Notes: generated from the letters alone by a model not told the origin. Shown: positions 18,449 to 27,714, counted from the first letter of the stretch. The stretch is 64,000 bases of DNA from Clostridiaceae bacterium Marseille-Q3526 (GCA_018223375.1 JAGTTS010000001.1:551473-615472), one strand, 5' to 3'. Numbers and translations are program-made.

Positions 18449-18649
18449 CCTCTTGTAGAGGTAGTAGGAAGTCAAAGCAGACCAGTAAGCCCCTTTTGGG
18501 GCTGAGCCGGAAGGAAAAAGCACTGAGATATGCCCTTTTAAGGGCAGCTGAGAATGTGGTGCAGTTGGCAGACCCTCAGTACGCCTTCCGGGCGTAAGCA
18601 GGTAACAGCCCCTTATAGGGGCAGAACAAGCCACCGGCTAAGCCGGTGG
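18449..18649 (+). repeat. Array of six small hairpins forming the IS200 right end
   Basis: Six short inverted repeats follow each other: 18449-18461, 18489-18502, 18532-18545, 18581-18595, 18608-18622 and 18631-18649. Most have C-rich left arms, G-rich right arms and small T/A loops (for example GCCCC-TTTT-GGGGC). The last is the likely transposase recognition hairpin; the function of the others is not known to me. Confidence 0.7.
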
Positions 18650-18675
18650 TCTTGACTATTCATAGAAAATCAAAT

Positions 18676-19140
18676 CTAATTTTCATTTCCGGCAAAGGCG
18701 ACAAAGGTTTCCTGAAGCTCCTTCAGCCCCTTTTTGACGCTTTTGCTCTTGTCAGCTTTCGAGGTATCTAACACAAAGGTTTCACTTCCGCAGAATCCGA
18801 GAATGGCGTAATCCTCCAGAGAAGAGTAGCTGTCGTCCTCGTAAACGGAGATGGAAAACAGAAAGCCGGATCCGTCGCTCTCATAATCCTCCTGATCGTA
18901 CACTTCCAGGCCCTGTTCTGTGGGGAGTACGACACATTTCCCAGTCCAGCGCTCTGGAACCACAAAAGAAAAATCATCAGTGACAATTTTAGAACCGGTC
19001 ATAGGAATCGCTTCATTGGAAGCTGCCTCCACAACATCGGAAGAGAGCGTCTGCAAAGCAGTCTGCGGTTCAGCTCCAAAGGCTGTAACTGTATAAGAAA
19101 GAGTCAGCGCAAGAGCGCAGGCAAATGTTTTCAAACCCAT
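18676..19140 (-). CDS. Secreted protein of unknown function
   Basis: Protein of 154 residues with a clear signal peptide (about residues 1-22, ending TVTAFGA) and no lipobox. The mature part, about 130 residues, is acidic and has a predicted beta-rich stretch beginning DDFSFVVPERWTGKCVVLP, which resembles PsbP/DUF-type single-domain secreted proteins only loosely. No family could be named. The start is firm: AGGAGG lies 8 bases upstream and a promoter at 19165-19193 precedes it. It is transcribed alone, away from the IS200 element, and probably faces the cell wall or medium. Confidence 0.72.
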   Translation of the reverse strand: MGLKTFACALALTLSYTVTAFGAEPQTALQTLSSDVVEAASNEAIPMTGSKIVTDDFSFVVPERWTGKCVVLPTEQGLEVYDQEDYESDGSGFLFSISVYEDDSYSSLEDYAILGFCGSETFVLDTSKADKSKSVKKGLKELQETFVAFAGNEN

Positions 19141-19164
19141 AGTAAGAACCTCCTATCTGTTTTT

Positions 19165-19193
19165 ATTCTATCACAGGAAGGAATATTTGTCAT
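19165..19193 (-). promoter_or_regulatory. Promoter of the secreted-protein gene
   Basis: Minus strand ATGACA (19193-19188), 17-base spacer, TAGAAT (19170-19165), 25 bases before the start codon. Confidence 0.65.
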
Positions 19194-19248
19194 TAAAAAA
19201 ATTGTAATCAAATATTCACAAAATATTCATAAACAGAAGGACAGCTGC

Positions 19249-22200
19249 TTACGCCATTTCCCTGGAAACGGCGGCCTCCTCTGCACATTCGCGTTCCAGA
19301 TTTTTCTGGGCGGTAGCCAGCATCAGCTTGATTCGGTTCAGCTGATTGACTTCGCTGGCTCCTGGATCATAGTCCACGGCAATGATATTTGCCTCTGGAT
19401 GGGAAGCTCTCAGCTCTTTGATCACGCCCTTGCCTACAATATGGTTCGGCAGGCAGCCGAATGGCTGAGTGCAGATAATGTTGTTTGTGCCGCTGTGAAT
19501 CAGCTCCAGCATCTCGCCGGTTAAGAACCAGCCCTCTCCGGTCTGATTGCCCAGGGACACATAGGATTTGGCCATGGCGGCCAGATCGTGGATGCGGGCA
19601 GGAGGCGTAAAGTGGACGCTCTTTTCCAGCTCTTTTCTGGCTGTGCGCCGGAAGTATTCCAGAAGCTGGATGGCCGCGTTGCAGAGCCAGGCGGTCGATT
19701 TCTTTCCTCCCAGATTTTCAGCCTTAAAATTCGAGTTGTAGAAACAGTAGAGGAGGAAGTCTAAGAGATCCGGCATAACTGCCTCAGCTCCCTCGCTTTC
19801 CAGCAGATCTACCACATGATTGTTGGCCAGGGGCGAGAATTTTACCAGAATTTCTCCTACGATTCCCACCTTCGGCTTCACCACATTTTTTCTGGGAAGA
19901 GCGTCAAATTCAGAGATAATGGCTCTGAGATTGTTTCCGAACTCCTTCATGGACGGCTTTTTCCGGCTCAGGGACTGGATGCACGTCTCCTTCCACTTCT
20001 GGTGAAGAGCGTTGGCGCTTCCAGGTTTGGCCTCGTAGGGACGGGTGGCGTAGAGCACCCGCATAAAGATATCGCCGTACACAACTGCCTGTAAAGCTTT
20101 GATCACCATGGGAAGAGTGAAGGAAAAGCCTGGATTGGTCTCCATGCCGTTGGCATTCAGGGAGATAACGGGAATCTGCGGCATTCCGGCCTTCTCCAGA
20201 GCGCGTCTGATAAAACCGATGTAGTTGGAAGCGCGGCAGCCCCCTCCTGTCTGGGACATAATAACAGCCGTGCGGTTTAAATCGTACTTTCCTGAAAGCA
20301 GGGCGTCCATAATCTGTCCTACCACAATCAGGGACGGATAGCAGGCGTCGTTATTGACGTACTTTAATCCAGTGTCCACAGCGGTTCTGTCTGAATTCTG
20401 CAGTACCTCCAGCCGGTAGCCGCAGCTTCGAATGGCCGCCTCCACCAGATCAAAGTGGATGGGGGACATCTGCGGACATAAGATGGTGTAGTCCTTTTTC
20501 ATCTCTTTTGTAAAGAGAACGCGGTTATAAGCGCTTGATACCGCAGGCTTGTCATAGTGCTTCATTTCACGGACGCGGATGGCTGAAATCAGGGAACGGA
20601 TTCTGATTCTGGCCGCTCCCAGGTTATTGACCTCGTCGATCTTTAAGCAGGTGTAAATTTTGCCGGAACGGGTGAGAATATCGTTTACCTGATCTGTAGT
20701 CACGGCGTCCAGCCCGCAGCCAAAGGAATTCAGCTGAATTAAATCCAGGTTTTTCTGCGTCTTTACGAAATTGGCGGCGGCGTAGAGGCGGGAGTGGTAC
20801 ATCCACTGGTCTGTGACAATCAGCGGCCGCTCCACATGGCCTAGATGGGACACGGAATCCTCTGTCAGAACGGCAAAGCCGTAGGAGGCGATCAGCTCCG
20901 GAATGCCGTGGTTGATCTCCGGATCCACATGGTAGGGACGTCCGGCCAGAACGATGCCGCGGCGGTTGTTTTTCTTTAACCACTGCAGAGTCTCCTCGCC
21001 CTTTCTCTTCATATCCTCTCTGGAAGCAATCAGCTCCGCCCAGGCCTTATCGGCGGCGTCCAGAATTTCCTGCTCTGGAATCTGGAACTGTTCCGTAAAT
21101 TCCTTCACAAGAGCTTCGGAGAGAACCTCCTTGTTTGTGAAAGCCATAAACGGATTGCGGAACAGAATTTTATCGCCGTGAAGCTCCTCCACATTGTTCT
21201 TGATGTTTTCCGCATAGGAGGTAACCATAGGACAGTTGTAATGGTTTCCTGCCTCAGGCGTCTCGTTTCGCTCATAAGGAATGCACGGATAGAATATGTA
21301 CGTTACGCCCTGTTTAATCAGCCACTCTACATGGCCATGGGCCAGCTTGGCCGGATAGCACTCCGATTCGCTGGGAATGGATTCAATGCCCAGCTCGTAG
21401 AGCTTTCTGGTAGACTGGGGGGAGAGAATCGTCCGAAATCCCAGCTCTTTGAAAAATACAGCCCAGAACGGATAATTTTCATACAGGTTTAACACCCTGG
21501 GAATTCCTACGGTTCCCCGCTCCGCCACATCGGCGGTCAGAGGCTCGTAGTCAAACATCCGGTGGTATTTGTAATCGAACAGGTTTGGAATGTCGGCCTT
21601 CTTTTTGGCGTGTCCAAGACCGCGTTCGCAGCGGTTTCCCGTGACGAACTGACGCCCTCCGTCAAACCGGTTAATAGTCAGGACGCAGTGGTTGGTGCAG
21701 CCCTGGCATCTTGTCATGCTGGTTTTATAGGACAGATTTAAAATCTTCTCCATGGGGAGCATGGTGGTTTTCCTGGAAGCGTCGTACCGCTCCCTGGCGA
21801 TGAGCGCGGCTCCGAAGGCGCCCATAATGCCGGCGATATCCGGGCGTACTGCCTCGCAGCCGGAAATTTTCTCAAAGCTTCTGAGGACTGCGTCGTTGTA
21901 GAAGGTTCCGCCCTGAACGACCACATGCTCTCCCAGATCAGAGGCGTTTGTGATTTTAATTACCTTAAATAAAGCGTTTTTGATGACAGAGTAAGCCAGG
22001 CCTGCGGAGATATCAGCCACAGACGCGCCCTCCTTCTGGGCCTGCTTCACATTGGAGTTCATAAATACTGTGCAGCGCGTTCCCAGATCGGTGGGAGTCT
22101 TTGCAAACAGAGCTTCCCTGGCGAAGTCAATGACGCTGTAGTTCAGAGACTTGGCAAAGGTCTCGATAAAGGAACCGCAGCCGGAGGAGCACGCCTCGTT

Positions 22201-23520
22201 CAGCTGCACGCTGTCCACCGTGCCGTCCTTAATGCGGATACACTTCATATCCTGGCCTCCGATGTCCAGGATGCAGTCCACATCCGGCTCAAAGAAGGCT
22301 GCGGCATAGTAGTGGGAGATAGTCTCCACCTCCCCCTCGTCCAGCATGAAAGCGGCCTTTAACAGGGCTTCTCCATAGCCGGTGGAGCAGGAGTAGACAA
22401 TGTGGGCTTCCTCAGGAAGCTCGCTTTGAATCTCTGACATGGCCCGGATGGCGGTAGCCAGAGGACTTCCGTTGTTATTGCTGTAAAAATGGTAGAGCAG
22501 CGTTCCGTCCTCGCCTACCAGAGCCACCTTGGTGGTGGTGGAACCGGCGTCAATTCCCAGAAAGCAGTTACCCTTATAATCTTTAAGGCTGCCCTTTTTG
22601 ACGCAGTGGCTGGCGTGGCGGGCCTGGAACTTCTCATAGGCCTCCTGGTTTTCAAACAGCGGCTCCATGCGCTTTACCTCAGCGTCCATCTGGATTCCCT
22701 CAGACAGACGGCGGATGAGAGCCTGGGCGTCCATTTTTACTTCCTGGCGGGAGTTCATGGCCGCGCCTACAGCTGCGAACAGATGGGAGTGATCCGGAGC
22801 AATAATCTGATCCGGCCCTAGATTCAGAGTTCTGATAAAGGCGGCCCGAAGCTCGGAGAGGAAGTGAAGAGGACCTCCCAGGAAAGCCACGTTTCCGCGG
22901 ATCGGCTTTCCGCAGGCCAGGCCGCTGATAGTCTGGTTGACAACTGCCTGAAAAATGGAGGCGGCCAGATCTTCTCTGGTAGCGCCCTCATTGATCAGAG
23001 GCTGGATGTCTGATTTGGCAAATACGCCGCAGCGGGCGGCAATCGGGTAGATCGCCTTGTAATTTTTGGCATACTCGTTCAGACCAGAGGCATCGGTCTG
23101 CAGCAGAGACGCCATCTGATCGATAAAGGAACCGGTTCCCCCTGCGCAGATGCCATTCATGCGCTGATCGATTCCCCCTGTGAAATAGATAATTTTGGCA
23201 TCCTCTCCGCCCAGCTCAATGGCCACGTCCGTCTGCGGCGCATAGTCTTGAAGCGAGGATGCGACTGCTACGACCTCCTGAACAAACGGAACCTCCAGGC
23301 GGGAGGAAAGCGTAAGTCCGCCGGAGCCGGTGATCACAGGATAAAGCTCCATTTCCCCCAGAGCCTCGACGGCCCGCTTAAGAAGCAGGGCCAGCGTCTC
23401 CTGGATATTGGCAAAGTGGCGCTCGTAGTCAGCAAACAGAATACTGCCGCTGTCGTCAATGATTGCAACTTTTACGGTTGTGGAACCGATGTCGATTCCC
23501 AGTCTCTTACAGGATTTCAT
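19249..23520 (-). CDS. 2-hydroxyacyl-CoA dehydratase activase, double ASKHA plus dehydratase-like fusion
   Basis: Giant 1,423-residue protein of the BcrA/BadF/HgdC activase family. Two ASKHA ATPase domains come first: GIDIGSTTVKV at residue 8 with CAGGTGSFID, and GIDAGSTTTKV at about residue 320 with SSGCGSFIE, the Cys-bearing loops that hold the 4Fe-4S cluster. A cysteine cluster TRCQGCTNHC lies near residue 605. The C-terminal half resembles DUF2229 and dehydratase-subunit-like domains (CYPAKLAHGH near 720). Members are thought to drive ATP-dependent low-potential electron transfer to 2-hydroxyacyl-CoA dehydratases; the partner here is not in the window. The gene is monocistronic. Its GGAGG is 26 bases from ATG with a small hairpin between. 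Confidence 0.9.
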   Translation of the reverse strand: MKSCKRLGIDIGSTTVKVAIIDDSGSILFADYERHFANIQETLALLLKRAVEALGEMELYPVITGSGGLTLSSRLEVPFVQEVVAVASSLQDYAPQTDVAIELGGEDAKIIYFTGGIDQRMNGICAGGTGSFIDQMASLLQTDASGLNEYAKNYKAIYPIAARCGVFAKSDIQPLINEGATREDLAASIFQAVVNQTISGLACGKPIRGNVAFLGGPLHFLSELRAAFIRTLNLGPDQIIAPDHSHLFAAVGAAMNSRQEVKMDAQALIRRLSEGIQMDAEVKRMEPLFENQEAYEKFQARHASHCVKKGSLKDYKGNCFLGIDAGSTTTKVALVGEDGTLLYHFYSNNNGSPLATAIRAMSEIQSELPEEAHIVYSCSTGYGEALLKAAFMLDEGEVETISHYYAAAFFEPDVDCILDIGGQDMKCIRIKDGTVDSVQLNEACSSGCGSFIETFAKSLNYSVIDFAREALFAKTPTDLGTRCTVFMNSNVKQAQKEGASVADISAGLAYSVIKNALFKVIKITNASDLGEHVVVQGGTFYNDAVLRSFEKISGCEAVRPDIAGIMGAFGAALIARERYDASRKTTMLPMEKILNLSYKTSMTRCQGCTNHCVLTINRFDGGRQFVTGNRCERGLGHAKKKADIPNLFDYKYHRMFDYEPLTADVAERGTVGIPRVLNLYENYPFWAVFFKELGFRTILSPQSTRKLYELGIESIPSESECYPAKLAHGHVEWLIKQGVTYIFYPCIPYERNETPEAGNHYNCPMVTSYAENIKNNVEELHGDKILFRNPFMAFTNKEVLSEALVKEFTEQFQIPEQEILDAADKAWAELIASREDMKRKGEETLQWLKKNNRRGIVLAGRPYHVDPEINHGIPELIASYGFAVLTEDSVSHLGHVERPLIVTDQWMYHSRLYAAANFVKTQKNLDLIQLNSFGCGLDAVTTDQVNDILTRSGKIYTCLKIDEVNNLGAARIRIRSLISAIRVREMKHYDKPAVSSAYNRVLFTKEMKKDYTILCPQMSPIHFDLVEAAIRSCGYRLEVLQNSDRTAVDTGLKYVNNDACYPSLIVVGQIMDALLSGKYDLNRTAVIMSQTGGGCRASNYIGFIRRALEKAGMPQIPVISLNANGMETNPGFSFTLPMVIKALQAVVYGDIFMRVLYATRPYEAKPGSANALHQKWKETCIQSLSRKKPSMKEFGNNLRAIISEFDALPRKNVVKPKVGIVGEILVKFSPLANNHVVDLLESEGAEAVMPDLLDFLLYCFYNSNFKAENLGGKKSTAWLCNAAIQLLEYFRRTARKELEKSVHFTPPARIHDLAAMAKSYVSLGNQTGEGWFLTGEMLELIHSGTNNIICTQPFGCLPNHIVGKGVIKELRASHPEANIIAVDYDPGASEVNQLNRIKLMLATAQKNLERECAEEAAVSREMA

Positions 23521-23577
23521 ATATCAAACCGGGGCCAATCCCCGTCCCTCCTTTGTAGTACAGGTTTATTCGGCCAT

Positions 23578-23606
23578 AGTTTAACATAGAATAGGAAAGA
23601 ATACAA
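23578..23606 (-). promoter_or_regulatory. Candidate promoter of the activase gene
   Basis: Minus strand TTGTAT (23606-23601), 17-base spacer, TAAACT (23583-23578). It gives a leader of about 50 bases containing the displaced ribosome site and hairpin. Confidence 0.5.
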
Positions 23607-23688
23607 TTGATCAGGTGCGTTAAAATCCTGTAAAAAAACGTCGAAAATCATTAAAAATGCACGAAGAAATAAGATGGCTACAATTCAT

Positions 23689-23717
23689 TTGACAAAGACA
23701 TCGGCTAAATTTATAAT
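23689..23717 (+). promoter_or_regulatory. Promoter of the rhomboid-like gene
   Basis: Perfect TTGACA (23689-23694), 17-base spacer, TATAAT (23712-23717), 46 bases upstream of the start codon and divergent from the activase promoter. Confidence 0.85.
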
Positions 23718-23763
23718 AATGAATTAACGAGCAATGAATCATAAAGAGAGAGCAGGAAACGAG

Positions 23764-24600
23764 ATGAAATTTTTAAGAAAACTGGAAAGGAACTTTGGAA
23801 AATACGCAGTTCCAAATCTGATGTACTACATTATTTTGATGTACGGAGCGGGAATTGTCATTGATCTGGTGATGCCCGGACTGTATTATCAGTACCTCTG
23901 CCTGGACGCAGCCGCTATTTTGAGAGGCCAGGTGTGGAGACTTGTCACATTTTTAATCTGTCCGCCGTCTTCAGGCATTTTTTTTAACCTGATCGCCATG
24001 TTTTTGTACTATTCGCTGGGAACGACGCTGGAACGGGTATGGGGAACCTTCCGCTTTAACCTGTATTTTTTCTCAGGCATTCTGTTCCACATTATCGCAG
24101 CTTTCGTGATCTACTTTTTAATGGGGGTATCGGTGCCGCTGACACCGTTTTATCTGAATAACTCGCTGTTTCTCGCTTTTGCGGCTACGTTTCCGCAGAT
24201 GCAGTTCTATCTGTATGGGCTGCTGCCTATCCGGGCGTACTGGCTGGGAATTTTTATTGGGGCAGAATTTTTGTATGAATTTCTGTTTGGAGGCCTGATT
24301 GCCAGGAGCTGTATCGGCCTGGCTCTGCTGAATTTTGTGATTTTCTTTATGATGACAAGAAATTACAGCAAAATCAGCCCCAGGGAGATTAAGAGAAAAC
24401 AGAAATTCAAGTCGGATATGAAGACGGCCCAGGCAGAAAAAATCAGGCTGACCCACCATAAGTGCGCCGTCTGCGGAAGAACAGAGAAGGACGATCCGAA
24501 TCTGGAGTTCCGCTATTGTTCCAAGTGCGAGGGAAACCTGGAATACTGTATGGATCACCTCTATACGCATAAGCATGTGACAAAGGAGGATTTGGAATAA
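23764..24600 (+). CDS. Rhomboid-like membrane protein with C-terminal zinc-binding tail, probably non-catalytic
   Basis: Protein of 278 residues from the ATG at 23764. About six membrane segments cover residues 17-205 in a rhomboid-like plan, including the early loop ILRGQVWRLVTFLICP and the LYYSLGTTLERVWGTFRFNLYF block characteristic of rhomboid relatives. The GxSG serine motif expected after LTPFYLNNSLFLAFA is missing and no GH motif is seen in the last segment, so protease activity is doubtful. A soluble tail (about 225-278) carries CAVCGR and YCSKCEGNLEYCMDH, a likely zinc-binding fold. It has its own strong promoter and precedes pyruvate kinase. Confidence 0.78.
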   Translation: MKFLRKLERNFGKYAVPNLMYYIILMYGAGIVIDLVMPGLYYQYLCLDAAAILRGQVWRLVTFLICPPSSGIFFNLIAMFLYYSLGTTLERVWGTFRFNLYFFSGILFHIIAAFVIYFLMGVSVPLTPFYLNNSLFLAFAATFPQMQFYLYGLLPIRAYWLGIFIGAEFLYEFLFGGLIARSCIGLALLNFVIFFMMTRNYSKISPREIKRKQKFKSDMKTAQAEKIRLTHHKCAVCGRTEKDDPNLEFRYCSKCEGNLEYCMDHLYTHKHVTKEDLE

Positions 24601-24691
24601 TCGTTTTGCAGAAGGGGACAGGAAAAACGGGGGAAACCAGTTGAAGAAGCCGGCAATGGGGGTCCGGCTGAATACAGGAGGAATTAACAAG

Positions 24692-26128
24692 ATGAAGAAA
24701 ACAAAAATTATCTGCACCATGGGTCCGAATACCAATGACAGAGAGCTGATGAAGCAGCTGGCTTTAAACGGCATGGATGTGGCCCGCTTTAATTTCTCTC
24801 ACGGTGATTACGAGGAGCACATGGGGAGGTTTAAGATTCTCGAGAGCGTAAGGGAGGAACTGGGGCTTCCCATCGCGGCGCTTTTAGACACGAAGGGACC
24901 AGAGATTCGAACAGGAAGCTTAAAGGACGGAAAGAAGGTTACTCTGAAAGAGGGAGACGTCTATACGCTGACCACCGAGGAGACGGTAGGCGATCATACG
25001 AGAGGTTTTATCAATTATGCAGGTCTTCCGGCAGACGTAAAGCCAGGAAACCAGATCCTCATCGACGACGGCCTGATTGAGCTGGACGTTGAGGAGGTAA
25101 AAGGAAATGATATTGTCTGCCGGGTAAAAAACGGCGGAGAGCTGGGTGAAAAAAAGGGCGTTAACGTACCAAACGTAAAAATTAATCTGCCGGCTCTGAC
25201 GGACAAGGATAAAGAGGATATTCTGTTTGGAATCCAGGCAGGCTTTGATTACATTGCGGCTTCCTTTGTGCGCAATGCAGGGGCGATCCGTGAAATTAAG
25301 GAGATTCTGGAGAAGCACGGATCCAGAATGCTGGTTATCGCTAAAATTGAGAACGCAGAAGGAATTGAAAATCTGGATTCCATTCTGGAGGAATGCGACG
25401 GAATCATGGTGGCCCGCGGCGACATGGGCGTGGAAATCCCGGCAGAGAAGGTTCCTCATATCCAGAAGCTGATCATCAAAAAATGCAATAAGGCATGCAA
25501 ACCGGTTATCACGGCAACTCAGATGCTGGATTCCATGATCCGCAACCCAAGGCCGACCCGCGCCGAGGTGACGGATGTGGCTAACGCTGTCTATGACGGA
25601 ACAGACGCAGTGATGCTTTCAGGAGAGACCGCCATGGGCCGCTATCCGGTGGAGGCTGTCAGAATGATGGCGCAGATTGTGGAGGATTCGGAAAAGTATC
25701 TGGACTACGCTTCCTACCGCCAGAGAAGAGTCAGCCAGGAGAATCAGAAGAATATTTCCAATGCAGTGTGTTATTCGTCTGTAGCGACTGCCCATGATTT
25801 AGGGGCGGCGGCTATCGTGGCTCCGTCTGTCAGCGGATTTACTGCCAGGATGCTTTCAAAATGGCGTCCCAGCGCTACCATCGTGGGACTTTCTCCCAGC
25901 ATGACCACAGTGCGCCAGATGCAGCTTTACTGGGGCGTAAAGCCGTTCCACGCCAAACGCGCAGATTCCACAGACGTTTTAGTGTACTCCTCCATTGAGC
26001 TGTTAAAGGAGAAGGGAATCGTAAAGACAGGAGACGTAGTAGTGGCCACAGCTGGCGTTGTGACATATGCGAACCGGCATTCACCGGCAGCCAACACGAA
26101 CATTATGCGCGTGGCCGAGGTGGACTAG
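24692..26128 (+). CDS. pyk: Pyruvate kinase
   Basis: Glycolytic enzyme converting phosphoenolpyruvate and ADP to pyruvate and ATP, 478 residues. Substrate and metal motifs are intact: KIICTMGPNTND at the N-terminus, LDTKGPEIRTG, and the active-site block MVARGDMGVEIPAEKVPHIQ. The C-terminal allosteric domain ends near RVAEVD. It lacks the extra PEP-utilizer-like domain found in Bacillus enzymes. The start at 24692 has AGGAGG 9 bases upstream; the longer in-frame option at 24641 is not supported. lysA follows after 34 bases. Confidence 0.97.
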   Translation: MKKTKIICTMGPNTNDRELMKQLALNGMDVARFNFSHGDYEEHMGRFKILESVREELGLPIAALLDTKGPEIRTGSLKDGKKVTLKEGDVYTLTTEETVGDHTRGFINYAGLPADVKPGNQILIDDGLIELDVEEVKGNDIVCRVKNGGELGEKKGVNVPNVKINLPALTDKDKEDILFGIQAGFDYIAASFVRNAGAIREIKEILEKHGSRMLVIAKIENAEGIENLDSILEECDGIMVARGDMGVEIPAEKVPHIQKLIIKKCNKACKPVITATQMLDSMIRNPRPTRAEVTDVANAVYDGTDAVMLSGETAMGRYPVEAVRMMAQIVEDSEKYLDYASYRQRRVSQENQKNISNAVCYSSVATAHDLGAAAIVAPSVSGFTARMLSKWRPSATIVGLSPSMTTVRQMQLYWGVKPFHAKRADSTDVLVYSSIELLKEKGIVKTGDVVVATAGVVTYANRHSPAANTNIMRVAEVD

Positions 26129-26162
26129 AGAGAAGAGACAGGGGAAGACAGGGAGAAACAGA

Positions 26163-27431
26163 ATGGAAAAGAAACCGTTTGTAACACTGGAACAGTTAAA
26201 AGAGATTACAAAGACATATAAAACACCGTTTCATCTGTACGATGAGAAGGGAATCAGGGAGAATGCGGAGCGCTTAAAGAGAGCGTTTTCCTGGAATAAG
26301 GGATTTCGCGAGTATTTTGCCGTAAAGGCAACGCCTAACCCTTTTATCATTGATATTTTAAAGAAGTTAGACTGCGGCGTGGACTGCTCCTCCATGACGG
26401 AGCTGATGATGGCTGAGGCTATGGGATACGATGGAAAGAAGATTATGTTTTCCTCCAACGATACCCCGGCGGAAGAATTTCAGATGGCAGACCGCCTGGG
26501 AGCAGTGATTAACCTGGACGATATCACTCATATTGAATTTCTGGAGAAGGCAGTGGGCCATATTCCGGAGACCATCAGCTGCCGCTACAATCCAGGCGGA
26601 CTGTTTAAAATCAGCAACGACATTATGGACAATCCGGGAGACGCCAAGTACGGCATGACCACAGAACAGATGTTTGAGGCATTCCGCATTTTAAAGGAAA
26701 AGGGAGCGAAGCGCTTTGGAATCCACGCGTTCTTAGCCAGCAACACAGTGACCAATGAGTACTATCCCATGCTTGCCAAGGTGCTGTTTGAGCTGGCAGT
26801 ACGCCTGAAGGAGGAGACGGGAGCTGAAATTGCCTTCATCAATCTCTCCGGAGGAATCGGTATTCCATACCGCCCGGATCAGGAACCTAACGATATTTTT
26901 GTGATTGGAGAGGGCGTAAGAAAGGTGTACGAGGAGATTCTCGTTCCAGCTGGAATGGGAGACGTGGCTCTGTATACAGAGCTGGGCCGTTTTATGCTGG
27001 GGCCCTACGGCTGTCTGGTGACAACTGCCATTCATGAAAAGCATACGCATAAGGAGTATATCGGAGTGGACGCCTGTGCGGTAAATCTCATGCGCCCCGC
27101 GATGTACGGTGCATATCACCACATTACTGTCATGGGAAAGGAGGACGCGCCCTGCGACCATAAATATGATATTGCAGGTTCTCTCTGTGAGAATAACGAC
27201 AAGTTTGCCATTGACAGGATGCTGCCGAAGATTGACATGGGGGATCTGCTGGTGATTCACGATACAGGGGCCCACGGCTTTTCCATGGGATATAATTATA
27301 ATGGAAAGCTTCGTTCCGCAGAGCTTCTGTTAAAGGAAGACAAATCAGTGCAGATGATCCGTCGGGCAGAGACTCCGAAGGACTATTTTGCTACCTTTGA
27401 CTTCTGCGATTTATTTCAAAATGTGAAATAA
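26163..27431 (+). CDS. lysA: Diaminopimelate decarboxylase
   Basis: PLP enzyme (fold type III, TIM barrel plus beta domain) that makes lysine from meso-diaminopimelate; 422 residues. Visible landmarks are the PLP lysine in YFAVKATPNP (about residue 59), the phosphate-binding GGIGIPY turn, the ELGRFMLGPYG segment and the C-terminal CENNDKFAIDR and GYNYNGKLR motifs at the active site between subunits. The usual HIGS-like motif reads GIHAFLASN, a small deviation. The start ATG at 26163 has only a weak GGGAGA site, and the gene probably rides on the pyk transcript. Confidence 0.88.
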   Translation: MEKKPFVTLEQLKEITKTYKTPFHLYDEKGIRENAERLKRAFSWNKGFREYFAVKATPNPFIIDILKKLDCGVDCSSMTELMMAEAMGYDGKKIMFSSNDTPAEEFQMADRLGAVINLDDITHIEFLEKAVGHIPETISCRYNPGGLFKISNDIMDNPGDAKYGMTTEQMFEAFRILKEKGAKRFGIHAFLASNTVTNEYYPMLAKVLFELAVRLKEETGAEIAFINLSGGIGIPYRPDQEPNDIFVIGEGVRKVYEEILVPAGMGDVALYTELGRFMLGPYGCLVTTAIHEKHTHKEYIGVDACAVNLMRPAMYGAYHHITVMGKEDAPCDHKYDIAGSLCENNDKFAIDRMLPKIDMGDLLVIHDTGAHGFSMGYNYNGKLRSAELLLKEDKSVQMIRRAETPKDYFATFDFCDLFQNVK

Positions 27432-27551
27432 GGGCCTCTGAAACGCCTATAATGCAGGAAGAGCGTATTTTATTGCATAGGAAGATATGATCTTAAGAAA
27501 ATCTTCATAATTTATTCAAAGAGTATACAAACATTTTCGGGAGAACCGTGC

Positions 27552-27667
27552 TATACTAAAACCATAATAAATGCACGATACAAAAGTAATAAAAACCTTT
27601 TAAGCTTTTTGAAATTCCGAAAATCCTAACGAAAGAGTCCCTGCACCGAAAGGTGCAGGGATTTTTT
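27552..27667 (+). ncRNA. Candidate small RNA or long lysA 3' UTR ending in a strong terminator
   Basis: The 27432-27714 gap has no gene. It holds a TATACT -10-like element at 27552 (with a poor -35) and, about 80 bases on, a perfect 10-bp hairpin with GAAA tetraloop (27638-27661) followed by six Ts. Either lysA has a 200-base 3' UTR or a transcript of roughly 105 bases starts here. Confidence 0.35.
27638..27667 (+). terminator. Intrinsic terminator with GNRA tetraloop
   Basis: Arms 27638-27647 and 27652-27661 pair perfectly around GAAA, followed by TTTTTT at 27662-27667. It is the plus-strand stop for pyk-lysA or for the candidate small RNA. Confidence 0.9.
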
Positions 27668-27714
27668 CGTTCACAGAAAAGTGATGATTTCTGCTGAAAC
27701 GCAAGTTCGTATGA

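Larger units (their letters stand above)
17869..18656 (+). mobile_element. IS200-type insertion sequence, inactivated
   Basis: A single IS200/IS605-family element without tnpB. The left end has a subterminal hairpin (17869-17887, CCCCCTGC arms). The single transposase frame runs 17974-18447. The right end closes with a strong hairpin (18631-18649) followed by TCTTGAC. There are no inverted terminal repeats, as expected for this single-strand transposition family. Exact boundaries are estimates, since this family makes no target duplication. It is inserted between the xerD terminator and a secreted-protein gene. Confidence 0.85.

Noticed and set aside
18449..18649. Hairpin chain as tRNA genes or a CRISPR array
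   Set aside because: Stems are 4-9 bp with no cloverleaf arms, and the units are not identical repeats with regular spacers.
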